Part shown: positions 44,173 through 54,184 of the stretch, one piece after another
Position numbering within the stretch: the stretch's first letter is position 1
How the letters are laid out: each line of letters begins with the position of its first letter
Source: JAUVXE01 sp964349355
GTDB taxonomy: Bacteria; Actinomycetota; Coriobacteriia; Anaerosomatales; SLCP01
Assembly: GCA_964349355.1 (NCBI GenBank)
Contig: CAYGFZ010000001.1
Span: 12,494-76,493 of the forward strand
DNA: 64,000 nucleotides
Reading direction: 5' to 3'
Notes under the pieces: model-generated
Told to the model about the DNA's origin: nothing
Database searches by the model: none
Seen by the model: the letters and a program-made list of their open reading frames with translations, nothing else
Position numbers and translations under genes: made by a program

Positions 44173-45299
44173 GCCACCACCTCGCCTGTGAGACGTCCCG
44201 ATGCCGCTCCCTCGATGAGAGCGCAGAGACGCTGCGCTGCGTCCCTCACGCCGAGTGATGCAGACGCCTCGGCCATGCGGCGGCGCGCCTCAGGGTCGTC
44301 GAGCACAGTGGTGAGCGCGGACGACAGAGAGTCACCGTCGAAGGCGGCGTCAGAGACCACGATCGCGCCTCCAGCGGACTCGACATCTCGCGCGTTGAGC
44401 GTCTGGTGATCCTCGGTCGCATACGGATACGGAACGAGCACAGCCGCCCTGCCCACCGCGGTTATCTCCGCGATCGACGTCGCCCCGGCTCTCGCGACCA
44501 CGACATCAGCGGCAGCGAGCGCTGAAGCCATGTCCTGCAGGTAGTCGAGGAGGCGGTAACGATCCTGTCCGTCAGCGCCAAGATCGCGCCTGGCGAGCGC
44601 GTGGCGTACGGAGTCGACCTCCGCTATGCCTGCGATATGGATCACGTGAAGGTCCTCCCGGGTCATGAGTCGGGGCGCCGCATCGACAAGCGCCTCGTTG
44701 ATACGACGTGCGCCACGGCTTCCGCCGAAGACCAGTAGGACTTTCGCCTCGGCAGGAAGGCCGAGCCGTTGGCGTCCGCTTACCCGATCCGCAGCGAGAA
44801 CAGCTGTACGCACGGGATTGCCCGTATGGACCGAAGTGGTACCGGCACGCATGCGAGCTACCGACGCCTCGTAGGTAACGCCCACCACTGTCGCACGTCT
44901 CGACAGCACACGATTCGCCATCCCGGGAACCGAGTTCTGCTCGTGGAGCACGAGTGGCAGGCGACGCGCGATCGCAGCGAATCCTACAGGCAGCGAGACG
45001 TATCCGCCGAAACCCACGGCGACGTCAGCCTTCAACCTTCCGAGGAGCACCCACGCGCGCGCAGTGGAGAGAGCAAGGACCGCAACTGCCACCACAAACG
45101 ATAGCGGACGCGAGCGATCGAATCCACGCGCTGGCACGGCATGGAATATCAAGCCCGCCTCGGATGCAAGACGGGCTTCAGGCCCCCGGCGCGTACCGAT
45201 GAACTCGACCTCATGCCCGTCGTCGCACAGCCGATCTGCCACCGTCAACGCCGGATAGATGTGACCGGCGGTTCCCCCGCCGCTCAGCACTACTCGCAC
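44169..45299 (-). CDS. murG: UDP-GlcNAc:lipid I N-acetylglucosaminyltransferase
   Basis: A GT-B enzyme of 376 residues that converts lipid I to lipid II at the inner membrane face. Motifs: VLSGGGTAGHIYPALTVAD at the N-terminus, LHEQNSVPGMANR in the first half, and VVARAGATSIAEITAVGRA in the donor half. I prefer the GTG at 45299 because AAGGAG lies 7 bases upstream; the GTG two codons earlier is too close to it. The start lies 89 bases inside ftsW. Confidence 0.96.
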   Translation of the reverse strand: MRVVLSGGGTAGHIYPALTVADRLCDDGHEVEFIGTRRGPEARLASEAGLIFHAVPARGFDRSRPLSFVVAVAVLALSTARAWVLLGRLKADVAVGFGGYVSLPVGFAAIARRLPLVLHEQNSVPGMANRVLSRRATVVGVTYEASVARMRAGTTSVHTGNPVRTAVLAADRVSGRQRLGLPAEAKVLLVFGGSRGARRINEALVDAAPRLMTREDLHVIHIAGIAEVDSVRHALARRDLGADGQDRYRLLDYLQDMASALAAADVVVARAGATSIAEITAVGRAAVLVPYPYATEDHQTLNARDVESAGGAIVVSDAAFDGDSLSSALTTVLDDPEARRRMAEASASLGVRDAAQRLCALIEGAASGRLTGEVVA

Positions 45300-46446
45300 T
45301 CGCACTCTCCTTACTCAGTACGTGTTCCCGCTTCTTGGTGCGGGCACCGTACGTGGAAACCGACAGTATGACCCCGATGCACAGCATCGTGAAGGTCATC
45401 GATGAACCACCGAAACTCACGAACGGGAGCGGAATACCTGTCACCGGAACGAGTCCCGTCACCGCAGCCATGTTGATGATCGCCTGGGTGACGAGCAGCG
45501 CTGTAAGACCGCCCGCCAGGAGACGGCCGTAGACATCCTTGGCGCCGAGCGCGATCCTCACCCCGGCGTAGGCGATGACGCCGAACGCCAACAGAACCGA
45601 GAGCGACCCGATGAACCCGAGTTCCTCTCCGATGATAGCGAAGATGAAGTCGGTGTGCGCTGCCGGCAGGTAGAAGAACTTCTGCCGCGACATCCCGAGT
45701 CCCACGCCGTCGAGCCCCCCCGAGCCGAACGCATACATCGCCTGGATGGATTGGTAGCCGGAGTCCAGAGGATCCGCCCAGGGGTCGAGGAAGGCAAACA
45801 GGCGACGCAACCGATAGGGCGCCATCGCGATCGCACCGGCAAGTGCGACCAAACCGACGAAAACGCCACCCCACAGGAAGCGAGCGTCCACGCCGCCGAT
45901 CATCAACACAAGAAAGACCGCGAGCAGTATCGAAAACGTCGTCCCCATATCGGGCTGCATCATGACGAACAACGCGACGATGCCTACCGCGCCGAACAGG
46001 CGTCTCCAGAAGTCGGCGGACGATATCCGGCCGCTCCGATGCTGCTGGATGAGCAGGGCGGCGACCATCACGCACCCGAGTTTCGCGTACTCGGAAGGTT
46101 GTATGGTAAAGAAGCCCAGGTCGATCCAGCGAGTCGCACCCCACTTGCCAACGCCCATGACGAACACGAGCGCCAGACCGATAAGCGAACCTCCGTATAT
46201 GGCGATCCATGCCCAGCGCGCTCGACGGTAGTCGACGAGCATCGCAACGGCCATGAGAACCACTCCGCCAAGCGTACCGAGTGCCTGCCTCTTCAGGTGA
46301 TACATGCTGTCCTGCTGGTGAACGAAGTCAGCAACCGAAGAGGCCGAGTAGACCATTATGAGTCCGCCGAGGAGAAGGAAGAGTGTGGCGGACAGAAGCA
46401 GGTAGCGGGGAAGCGGTCCGCCGGCGTAGACGTTGCGCGCTTCCAC
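45211..46446 (-). CDS. ftsW: Septal peptidoglycan polymerase FtsW (SEDS family)
   Basis: A 411-residue SEDS protein read from a GTG with GGGGAGG upstream, directly after the murD stop. About ten membrane helices are seen, with GGLIMVYSASSVADF at the start, FFTIQPSEYAKLG in the middle (the SEDS PSE/K motif), YQSIQAMYAFGSGGLDGVGL, and TGIPLPFVSFGGSSM near the end. FtsW polymerises glycan from lipid II together with FtsI. The C-terminal 48 residues are hydrophilic and overlap the murG start region. Confidence 0.96.
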   Translation of the reverse strand: MEARNVYAGGPLPRYLLLSATLFLLLGGLIMVYSASSVADFVHQQDSMYHLKRQALGTLGGVVLMAVAMLVDYRRARWAWIAIYGGSLIGLALVFVMGVGKWGATRWIDLGFFTIQPSEYAKLGCVMVAALLIQQHRSGRISSADFWRRLFGAVGIVALFVMMQPDMGTTFSILLAVFLVLMIGGVDARFLWGGVFVGLVALAGAIAMAPYRLRRLFAFLDPWADPLDSGYQSIQAMYAFGSGGLDGVGLGMSRQKFFYLPAAHTDFIFAIIGEELGFIGSLSVLLAFGVIAYAGVRIALGAKDVYGRLLAGGLTALLVTQAIINMAAVTGLVPVTGIPLPFVSFGGSSMTFTMLCIGVILSVSTYGARTKKREHVLSKESASASSAERRGNRRSHLSGVDGGRSAVRRRA

Positions 46447-46447
46447 C

Positions 46448-47845
46448 TCAGCCCACCTCCCCTGCCATCTGAGACACGAGCGACTTGAAGGCCCTGCCAC
46501 GAGCCGCGTAGTCAGCGAACTCATCGAAGGAGGCGCACGCCGGGGAGAGCACGACCGCAGCCCCCGGCAGTCCCGATGCGATCCCTGCACCAAGCTTGAC
46601 CGCATCAGCGAGGCCGAAAGCACGCTGCCAGGCGGCACCGGCCGCCTCGAGATAGGCTGCGATCTCCCCGGCAGCCTCCCCGAAAACGACCGCATGCGCA
46701 TCGATGGCGGCGAGCACCTCGGCCAACTGAGTGAACTCGTTGTCCTTGTTCCTCCCACCGAGAAGAACCACCACCGGCCTGCCGTCGAACGCCGTCAACC
46801 CTTTGACGACTGCATCGGGATTCGTCGCCTTCGAGTCGTTGAAGTACTCGACACCCGTAAACGTCCCGACCGGCTCGAGCCGATGCTCGATCGACTCGAA
46901 ACTCCGCAACCCCCTGCGGATCGATGCGGGGCCGACACCGAAAGCGAGCGCAGCCGAAGCCGCGGAGAGAGCATTGCTGACGTTATGGTCACCATGCAGG
47001 CGCAACTCGTCGCGAGAGACCAGCCGAACCGGGCCCGAAGGCCCGTCCACCACTAGCATGCCGTCAGAGTCAACCCACGCTCCGCCCGCACAGCGGCGGT
47101 CGCGACTCACGGCGACAACGCGCACCCCGCGCGCCCGGACGGGCTCGATGAAGGCGGCCGAACCGGGATCATCGGCGTCTATCACCGCGATGTCGTCGGA
47201 ACCCTGTCTAGCGAAGATGCGGACCTTATCGGCAGTGTAGGTCTCCATGTCGCCGTGCCAGTCCAGATGATCCGGTGTGACGTTGAGCAGCACTGAGACA
47301 CGCGGATGGAAGCGATTCGTCAACGCGAGCTGGAACGAGGAGACCTCGGCGACCAGGGCGCCACCCGGACCGATCTCTCCGACGACCTCGATCGCGGGTG
47401 TGCCGATGTTCCCGACGGTGCGCGCCGAGACACCACCCCAGATAAGCAGATGGCCAAGCAGGCTCGTCACCGTCGTCTTTCCGTTCGTACCTGTGACGGC
47501 CAACCACGGTGCCTGTGAACGACGGAACGCGAACTCTATCTCAGACACTACCTCAGCCGAGGCCGCGGCGGCCGCCCGGTGCAACGGAGCATGGGGCGGG
47601 ACGCCCGGACTCATGACCGCGAGGTCATAGGCCCCATCGACCGATTCGACGCCGAGAAGCACCCGGACTCCGAGAGGCCGCAGCCGTTGCGCACGCTGCT
47701 GGACTCGCTCGTCGTCGGCACCGTCTACGACGGTCACCGTCACCGGATCGCCTGCTGCTGCAGCCGCGGCGCAGTAGGCGGCCGCGGCCTCTCCCGAGGC
47801 ACCCAGACCGACCACGAGGATGTCTCCCGAAAGCGGTTCCATCAT
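46448..47845 (-). CDS. murD: UDP-N-acetylmuramoylalanine-D-glutamate ligase
   Basis: A 465-residue Mur ligase adding D-Glu. The ATG at 47845 overlaps the mraY stop (ATGA); the open frame continues upstream inside mraY and was rejected. N-terminal Rossmann VVGLGASGEAAAAYC, ATP loop VTGTNGKTTVTSLLGHLL, then NVTPDHLDWHGDMETY and the C-terminal domain with FNDSKATNPDAV and LLGGRNKDNEF. It is followed by ftsW after one base. Confidence 0.96.
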   Translation of the reverse strand: MMEPLSGDILVVGLGASGEAAAAYCAAAAAAGDPVTVTVVDGADDERVQQRAQRLRPLGVRVLLGVESVDGAYDLAVMSPGVPPHAPLHRAAAAASAEVVSEIEFAFRRSQAPWLAVTGTNGKTTVTSLLGHLLIWGGVSARTVGNIGTPAIEVVGEIGPGGALVAEVSSFQLALTNRFHPRVSVLLNVTPDHLDWHGDMETYTADKVRIFARQGSDDIAVIDADDPGSAAFIEPVRARGVRVVAVSRDRRCAGGAWVDSDGMLVVDGPSGPVRLVSRDELRLHGDHNVSNALSAASAALAFGVGPASIRRGLRSFESIEHRLEPVGTFTGVEYFNDSKATNPDAVVKGLTAFDGRPVVVLLGGRNKDNEFTQLAEVLAAIDAHAVVFGEAAGEIAAYLEAAGAAWQRAFGLADAVKLGAGIASGLPGAAVVLSPACASFDEFADYAARGRAFKSLVSQMAGEVG

Positions 47846-48885
47846 CGTCTCACGGACTCGACGAAGAACAGGGCGAAACCTCCACCTGCCATGATTCCGG
47901 TGAGGATCCAGAACCGGATCATTATCTTCGTCTCCGACCAGCCCTTCATCTCGAAGTGATGGTGCAGTGGCGCCATCCGAAAGATCCGTTTCCCTGTCAG
48001 CTTGAACGATGCGACCTGCAAGATCACCGAGAGTGTCTCGATCACGTATATACCGCCGATGAGCACCAGGAGTATCTCGGTCTTGGTGATGATCGCGAAC
48101 GACGCGATCGTCGCCCCCAGGCCGAGAGAGCCGGTGTCGCCCATGAAGATATTGGCAGGAAAGGCGTTGTACCAGAGAAATCCGATACACGCTCCCGCGA
48201 CCGCAGCAGCCAGCAGCGCCATCTCCAGCATGTTCAGTCGAAACGCGATGCCCGAGTAAGCCAGCATGACGATCGTGATCGTCCCGGCTGCCAACCCGTC
48301 GAGACCGTCGGTCAGGTTCACCGCATTGGAGAAGCCGACGATGAAGAACCACACAAGGCCGAGGTAGAGCCATGGGACGACGAGGGCAACGCCGCCGATG
48401 TCGAAGACACTCGTCAGTACCCCGAGATCGAGAACGATCCCGATGAGCGGGATCTCCACGCCCGTCGACACACCGGCCCAGTTCACCACCAGGAGACCGA
48501 ACGCGAGCGCAACGAGCGCCTGGCCTGAGATCTTCGCCCTCGGCGTGAGGCCGAGCGAGCGTTCGTGAACGACTTTGGCCCAGTCGTCGACGAACCCGAG
48601 CAGGCCGCACGCTCCGGTCGCGGCGAGAGCTAGGAGGCTCAATCTCCCGAACTGGCCGAGGAACACGTAGGTTCCTGCAACCACCAGAAGGATGAGCACC
48701 CCACCCATGGTGGGCGTTCCCTGCTTAGCCAGGTGGCCCTGAGGGCCGTCGGCACGTATCTGCTGGCCGATGTTGCGGAAGCGTAGCAACCGGATCCAGA
48801 ACGGCATCAGGACGCCCACGGCGACGATCGAGAGCACCACGGCCATGAAGACCTGATATGACGGATACTCGGCAAGTCTAAACAC
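47842..48885 (-). CDS. mraY: Phospho-N-acetylmuramoyl-pentapeptide transferase
   Basis: A 347-residue membrane enzyme with about ten helices that makes lipid I from UDP-MurNAc-pentapeptide and undecaprenyl phosphate. Motifs: GTPTMGGVLILL, GFVDDWAKV with the catalytic Asp pair, NAVNLTDGLDGLAAG, FMGDTGSLGLG, and MAPLHHHFEMKGWSE with the His cluster. It overlaps murF by 8 bases and murD by 4. Confidence 0.97.
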   Translation of the reverse strand: MFRLAEYPSYQVFMAVVLSIVAVGVLMPFWIRLLRFRNIGQQIRADGPQGHLAKQGTPTMGGVLILLVVAGTYVFLGQFGRLSLLALAATGACGLLGFVDDWAKVVHERSLGLTPRAKISGQALVALAFGLLVVNWAGVSTGVEIPLIGIVLDLGVLTSVFDIGGVALVVPWLYLGLVWFFIVGFSNAVNLTDGLDGLAAGTITIVMLAYSGIAFRLNMLEMALLAAAVAGACIGFLWYNAFPANIFMGDTGSLGLGATIASFAIITKTEILLVLIGGIYVIETLSVILQVASFKLTGKRIFRMAPLHHHFEMKGWSETKIMIRFWILTGIMAGGGFALFFVESVRR

Positions 48886-50293
48886 GAGGTTCGACTATCC
48901 CTTCCACGACCCGCTCCAGCCCCATGACCCGTGAGGCCTTCACGAGCACCACGTCGCCCTCCTCCAGCAGGTCATCGAGCACCTCCGAGGCTTCTTCGGG
49001 CGTTGCGCACGGACGTATCCACTCGTCGTCCATCCCTGCTGTCCTCGCTCCATCAGCGATACGAGCTGCGCGCGGGCCAACGGTGACCAGGACCTCTACG
49101 GCGCTGTGCGCGACCTGCTCGCCGATCCCGAAGTGAGCGAGCTCTGTGAGCGAACCGAGCTCGGCCATGTCGCCGAGAACCGCGATCCTGCGCGGGGCGG
49201 ACGTGAAGCCGGCGAGTGTCTCCACAGCGGCGCGCATCGCTACCGGGTTGGCGTTGTACGCATCGTTGATGACGTGCACGCCCGCAGCGCTCGTGAAAGA
49301 CTGCATCCTCATCTCGCCCGCGTTGGCCGAGGCGAGGCCGGCTGCAACGAGGTCCGCCGAGACTCCCACGTGAAGGGCGACTCCCGCAGCAGCCAGCGCG
49401 TTGTAGATGTTGTGACGGCCGGGCAGACCGAGCGTGATCCGCGTCGGCTCGACCCCGGGCGCACTGAGAGTGAACGACGCGCGACTCTCGTCGTCGAGTT
49501 CGACATCGATCGCGCAGATATCGCTCGACTCGCCGAGGCCGTAGCGGACGACGACAGCGCGCGAGGACATCGCGAGGGTGTCGCTGAAGGCGTCGTCCCC
49601 GTTCAGGAACGAGATACCGTCCTCGGGAATCGACTCTATGAGCTCCGCCTTCGCGAACGCGATCGCTTCTTGTGTTCCGAGGATCTCGATGTGACTTGTC
49701 CCGACGTTGGTGACCAGACCGACCGTCGGTCGGGCGATGCGGCAGAGCTCGGCGATCTGCCCGACTCCGCGCATCGCCATCTCCACGACGAGAACGTCGG
49801 TGTCTGCTCCCGCCTCCAGTATCGTCAGCGGCACTCCTAGTTCGTTGTTCCGGTTACCACGGGTAGCGACGACGTCGCGGTCCATTCCTAGAGCCGCTGT
49901 GATGAACTCCTTCGTGGTCGTCTTCCCGGTCGAGCCGGTCACGCCGATGACCGGGCAGAAGAGCCGGTCACGGTGGTACGACGCCAACTCCTGGACCGCC
50001 TGCAGTGCGTCACCGATCCGCACGACGGCGACACCCCGCTTCGCCGCAGCCTCAACGACCTCGGCCAACTCTTCACCTGATCGGGTGACGAGAAGAGCGC
50101 GCGCTCCGTCGCCGATCGCCTCGACGAGGAAATCGTGCCCGTCGACCCGCTCACCCGGAAAGGCGACATAGGCGCTTCCCGACTGTACGCAGCGCGAGTC
50201 GGTGCAGACACCATTGAGCATCAGATCAGGGGATCCGCAGAGCAGTTCTCCGGATGTGACGTTGATGAGCGTGTCGACGGAGAGCGTCAGCAT
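48878..50293 (-). CDS. murF: UDP-MurNAc-tripeptide:D-alanyl-D-alanine ligase
   Basis: A 471-residue Mur ligase that adds D-Ala-D-Ala. N-terminal region with NGVCTDSRCVQSGSAYVAF, ATP loop VTGSTGKTTTKEFITAAL near residue 115, followed by RGNRNNELGVPLTIL, a typical MurF segment, and the C-terminal domain with DAYNANPVAMRAAVETL. It overlaps murE by 7 bases and mraY by 8. Confidence 0.96.
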   Translation of the reverse strand: MLTLSVDTLINVTSGELLCGSPDLMLNGVCTDSRCVQSGSAYVAFPGERVDGHDFLVEAIGDGARALLVTRSGEELAEVVEAAAKRGVAVVRIGDALQAVQELASYHRDRLFCPVIGVTGSTGKTTTKEFITAALGMDRDVVATRGNRNNELGVPLTILEAGADTDVLVVEMAMRGVGQIAELCRIARPTVGLVTNVGTSHIEILGTQEAIAFAKAELIESIPEDGISFLNGDDAFSDTLAMSSRAVVVRYGLGESSDICAIDVELDDESRASFTLSAPGVEPTRITLGLPGRHNIYNALAAAGVALHVGVSADLVAAGLASANAGEMRMQSFTSAAGVHVINDAYNANPVAMRAAVETLAGFTSAPRRIAVLGDMAELGSLTELAHFGIGEQVAHSAVEVLVTVGPRAARIADGARTAGMDDEWIRPCATPEEASEVLDDLLEEGDVVLVKASRVMGLERVVEGIVEPRV

Positions 50294-51744
50294 CGGCGTG
50301 CCACCTCCTCGGTCGCGACCTCACGGTCGTCGAAGTGGATGGTCCGGTCAGCGAAGATCTGGTAGTCCTCGTGACCTTTTCCCGCGATCAGTACCGCGTC
50401 ACCGGGCGCTGCCTGATCTATCGCGGCAGCGATCGCCGCACGTCGGTCCACGATGACCTCGTAGCTCCCACCGACAGCCCGCGCGCCATCCTCGACCTGC
50501 AGGATGATTCCTACCGGATTTTCGGAGCGCGGGTTGTCGCTCGTAATGATCACGTGATCCGCGGCACCTGCAGCAGCGGTGCCCATGAGCGGACGCTTGT
50601 CCGGATCGCGGTCCCCGCCACATCCGAACACCGCGAGAACCCTGCCCGGTGTGATGTCGCGTACGGCACCGATGGCCTTTTCCAGGCTGTCCGGTGTATG
50701 TGCGTAGTCGACGAACACACCGAATGGCTGACCGGCCTCGATGCGTTCGAGACGGCCAGGTACCTGAGGAGCCGAGGATAGACCCTCGGCGATCGTCTCG
50801 ACGTCTATGCCGAGCGCGAAACCACAGCCCGCCGCAACGAGTGCGTTGCTGACGTTGTACTCCGCAGCGAGGGGCAGGTGGACACTGGCGCTTCCGGCAG
50901 GGGTTGAGAGCGTGAACATAGCACTGTCGGGAAGCAGTTCCTCGTCCACCGCGCGGATCATCGCATCCGAGGCACGCCCGACGGTCAGCACGCCGTCGAT
51001 CTCCACCGCGATAGCGGCGCCATGGAGGTCATCGATGTTGACGACCCGACTACCGACTTCGAAGTCGGTGAACAGGCGTCGCTTGACTGCGAAATACTCT
51101 TCAATAGTGTGGTGATAGTCGAGATGGTCCTGCGTCAGATTCGTGAACGCAGCCACAGCGAAGCGTAGTGCATCGACCCGGTGCAGATCGATCGCGTGTG
51201 ACGAGACCTCCATAGAGACGGCGGTAACGCCTGCATCACGCATCGAGCGCAGCAGCTCCTGGAGGTCGGCGGACTCCGGCGTAGTGCGACCGGCATCGAA
51301 GCGTTCGGCGGCGATCCGCGTCTCGACCGTACCGATGAGCCCGGTCACGTGCCCGGCTGCACGAAGGATGGAGTCGAGAAGATAGGTCGTCGTCGTCTTG
51401 CCGTTCGTACCGGTGATGCCGACGAGGTCGAGTTCGTGGCTTGGATATCTCCGGAAGACTGCTGCCGCGCGAGCCAACGCCGCGCGAGTGTCCTTGACGA
51501 TGATCTGCGGAACACCCGCGGCTTCGGGGATGTGCCGTTCGCACACGATGGCCGAGGCACCCCGGGCGACCGCATCGGCCGCGAAATCGTGTCCGTCGTT
51601 GACGAATCCGGGTACGCAGAAGAACACGTCCCCCTTCGACACCTGGTCGGAACGGAACACTACGCCGCCGACTGCGATACCGGCGACGGACAGCTCGATG
51701 GTGGCACCCAGGCCTTGGAGGAGTTCTCTGATGAGTATCGTCAC
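50287..51744 (-). CDS. murE: UDP-MurNAc-L-Ala-D-Glu:diamino acid ligase (meso-DAP type)
   Basis: A 485-residue Mur ligase. The ATP loop is ITGTNGKTTTTYLLDSIL near residue 112, the carbamylated-Lys region is HHTIEEYFAVKRRLF, and the substrate motif is TSDNPRSENPVGI. DNPR at this place selects meso-diaminopimelate, whereas lysine enzymes have another motif, so the wall is predicted to be DAP-type. It lies 53 bases after ftsI, the largest gap inside the murE-murB run. Confidence 0.96.
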   Translation of the reverse strand: MTILIRELLQGLGATIELSVAGIAVGGVVFRSDQVSKGDVFFCVPGFVNDGHDFAADAVARGASAIVCERHIPEAAGVPQIIVKDTRAALARAAAVFRRYPSHELDLVGITGTNGKTTTTYLLDSILRAAGHVTGLIGTVETRIAAERFDAGRTTPESADLQELLRSMRDAGVTAVSMEVSSHAIDLHRVDALRFAVAAFTNLTQDHLDYHHTIEEYFAVKRRLFTDFEVGSRVVNIDDLHGAAIAVEIDGVLTVGRASDAMIRAVDEELLPDSAMFTLSTPAGSASVHLPLAAEYNVSNALVAAGCGFALGIDVETIAEGLSSAPQVPGRLERIEAGQPFGVFVDYAHTPDSLEKAIGAVRDITPGRVLAVFGCGGDRDPDKRPLMGTAAAGAADHVIITSDNPRSENPVGIILQVEDGARAVGGSYEVIVDRRAAIAAAIDQAAPGDAVLIAGKGHEDYQIFADRTIHFDDREVATEEVARRC

Positions 51745-51797
51745 GGCTTCTTCACCACGTCAGGACGGTCGATTTTACCATGCTCACACGCTCCCAC

Positions 51798-53579
51798 CTA
51801 AGGCTCCTGGCCTGTTGTCATCGTCTCGACATCGGACGTCGCTGAAGCGGGCGAGACTGTGGTGGGCGGTATCCGGAGATGGGAGACTGCAAACCGTGCA
51901 ACCTCGGCGAACACGGGCGCAGCTACGACACCTCCGTAGACCGCACCCTTGGGCTCGTCGATGACCACGAGGACCAGGATGCGAGGGTCGTCCGCAGGCA
52001 GGAACCCCGCAAACGAGCCGATGTACTTTCCCGCCTCGTAACCGCGGCCATCCGTGCGCGCCTTTTGAGCGGTCCCCGTCTTGCCCGCGACCTCATAGCC
52101 TGCCACTGCGGCTGCCGATCCCGTACCCTCGGTGATCGCGACTTTCAAGACGTCACGTGTCTCGGCCGCCGCCTCCTCGGAGATGATCCTTGTGCGGGGG
52201 TGCAAGATCTTCACGTCAGGCTGATCGGGCACGCTGAGCAAGAAGTGCGGGGTCACCAGCTCTCCCCCGTTCGCGATTACGGCGGTCGCACGAGCAATCT
52301 GGAGGGGTGTCGTCGATATGCCCTGTCCGAAGGGAATGTTCGCGATTGAGGTGGCCGACCAGTCCTTGACCGCGGGCATGTATCCAGCGACCTCTCCGGG
52401 AAAGTCGATGCCGGTCCGTGAGGTGAAACCGAATCCCATCAGATAGTCGTAGAGCGGTGTCTCGCCCAACGCCTGCCCGAGCATGACCGTACCGACGTTG
52501 GAGGAGTTCCCCACGATTTGGGCGAGGGACCATTCAACCTCAGAACGGGGCTGCGACTCCTTTATGGTGCGATTGCCGACCTTCAAAGTGGGCGGAAGTA
52601 CAAACGTGTCGTTTGAATCGAACAGTCCTGCGTCGATCACCGATGCCGCCGTGATGGACTTCAGCGTCGAGCCCGGCTCGTAGACATCCGTTACCGCCCT
52701 GTTGCGCTGTGACGCAGCCTCCGCTTCGGCGTAGCGGTTGGGGTTGAACCCCGGAACGGATGCCATCGCGAGGATCTCTCCTGTATTCGGATCCATAACC
52801 ACGATGGACCCTGACGCGGCACTCCACTTCTCGACGGCCTTCTGAAGTTCTAACTGGGCGGCGTATTGGATGTCGCGGTCGATGCTGACGACGATGTCGC
52901 TCCCATGGACCGGTTCCTCCATGTACATCACCCCGCCGGGCATCGGGCGCCCGAGACGGTCGCGCTCGGCGAGCATGGAGCCCGGTGTCCCAGCGAGCAG
53001 CTCGTCGTAGTAAGACTCCAGCCCACCTAACCCCGCGTCGTCCACACCGACGAATCCGAGCACCTGCGCCGCGAGTTCTCCGCCGGGATACGTGCGACGG
53101 GAGTCCTTCGACAGTCCGATTCCGGTCAGCTTCAGGTTCTCGATCGCGTCGGCGCGCTCCATCTGAACCTTTCGGGCGATATAGACGAAGCCGCTGTCTC
53201 GTCCAAGGCGCTCGGCGTAGTCGGCGACATCCCCACCGAGAACCCCCGCGACCGCCTCGGCAGTCGATGTCGGATCCTCGATCAGACGAGGAGACGCATA
53301 GATTGTTCGCGCTTCGGTGGAGACCGCTAGCGGCTCACCTTCGCGGTCCAGTATCGAACCCCGCCTCGGGGCCAGTTCGATATCCCGGGTGCGCTGAGCA
53401 TATGCCTTCTCCGCGAACTCTGGAGCCGCAATCAACTGGAGGTATACAAGTCGACCAGCGATGATGGTCAGGCCGCCGAGAAGGAGCAGGAACATCAGGC
53501 TATGGCGATCCTTCGGCTGCCGCGTGCCCGACCCTTTCCTGCCCGCCGGCACTGTGCGTGCACGTCGTCGCCCGCTCAT
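51798..53579 (-). CDS. ftsI: Penicillin-binding protein, FtsI/PBP2-type transpeptidase
   Basis: A 593-residue class B PBP. A basic N-terminus is followed by one membrane helix (about 28-50), a pedestal/dimerisation domain (about 55-230) and a transpeptidase domain. The three active-site motifs are present: STLK in YEPGSTLKSITA, SSN in IVGNSSNVGTVM, and KTGT in EVAGKTGTAQKA. There is no clear PASTA repeat at the C-terminus. It starts in the last bases of ftsL (4-base overlap) and works with FtsW at the septum. Confidence 0.96.
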   Translation of the reverse strand: MSGRRRARTVPAGRKGSGTRQPKDRHSLMFLLLLGGLTIIAGRLVYLQLIAAPEFAEKAYAQRTRDIELAPRRGSILDREGEPLAVSTEARTIYASPRLIEDPTSTAEAVAGVLGGDVADYAERLGRDSGFVYIARKVQMERADAIENLKLTGIGLSKDSRRTYPGGELAAQVLGFVGVDDAGLGGLESYYDELLAGTPGSMLAERDRLGRPMPGGVMYMEEPVHGSDIVVSIDRDIQYAAQLELQKAVEKWSAASGSIVVMDPNTGEILAMASVPGFNPNRYAEAEAASQRNRAVTDVYEPGSTLKSITAASVIDAGLFDSNDTFVLPPTLKVGNRTIKESQPRSEVEWSLAQIVGNSSNVGTVMLGQALGETPLYDYLMGFGFTSRTGIDFPGEVAGYMPAVKDWSATSIANIPFGQGISTTPLQIARATAVIANGGELVTPHFLLSVPDQPDVKILHPRTRIISEEAAAETRDVLKVAITEGTGSAAAVAGYEVAGKTGTAQKARTDGRGYEAGKYIGSFAGFLPADDPRILVLVVIDEPKGAVYGGVVAAPVFAEVARFAVSHLRIPPTTVSPASATSDVETMTTGQEP

Positions 53580-54139
53580 CGGGAGGAGGCGAGTCCTGCG
53601 TCGCCGACAAGAAGAACCTGCGCCTCACCGGCCGTCATGCGCATGACGTCGGCGAAGACGGCTGCGACACGCTCAGAGACGGCCAAAGAGTCGTCTTCGG
53701 CGGCAGTGGAGCTATCCGTCTGCGGGTCGCTGGCGTCCGAAGCGGGAAGCTCGAGGTAGTCGACCTCCTCGGCCACACCCATACCCATCGAGACGCCGGC
53801 GATGCTCTCGATGCGGGACGGAGTGGCCAGCGCGGTCCGATCAGCCTCGAGCATCTCTGCCCGGATGCGTTCACTCTCGATATCCTCTTTAAGGGTGTTG
53901 CCCGCCATGGCGGCCTCGGTCGCCTGCACGGTGACCTGTACGCGGGCCATTCCTAGCCCCATCACGAGGATCAACACGGCAGTGGTCGTCTGGAAGAGGC
54001 GCCGATAGCGCGCGACCTCGGCCGCGGAGCTCCGACAGGTGCGCGGCGACCCTGAGTTCGCAGCCCGTCCACCACCACGAAGGAGGCGCAGGACAGGCCC
54101 TTCCACATGTAGACCATGCCGACGTGCAGGTAGTCCCAT
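53576..54139 (-). CDS. ftsL: FtsL-like division protein
   Basis: A 187-residue bitopic protein between rsmH and ftsI, the usual place of ftsL. The ATG at 54139 has GAGGAGG upstream. A basic N-terminus (1-45) precedes a membrane helix (about 50-68, TTTAVLILVMGLGMARVQV) and a helical, coiled-coil-like region (about 70-115, NTLKEDIESERIRAEMLEADR). The C-terminal 70 residues are acidic and low in conservation. FtsL sequence is poorly conserved, so position and topology carry the call. Confidence 0.8.
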   Translation of the reverse strand: MGLPARRHGLHVEGPVLRLLRGGGRAANSGSPRTCRSSAAEVARYRRLFQTTTAVLILVMGLGMARVQVTVQATEAAMAGNTLKEDIESERIRAEMLEADRTALATPSRIESIAGVSMGMGVAEEVDYLELPASDASDPQTDSSTAAEDDSLAVSERVAAVFADVMRMTAGEAQVLLVGDAGLASSR

Positions 54140-54184
54140 CAGTGCCCCTCCTCTCCACGCTCCGGTCACGCCCTGGCGTCACCT

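Noticed and set aside
47846..48610. N-terminal extension of murD to 720 residues
   Set aside because: The extra part is an out-of-frame reading of mraY; the normal MurD start lies at the ATGA overlap.
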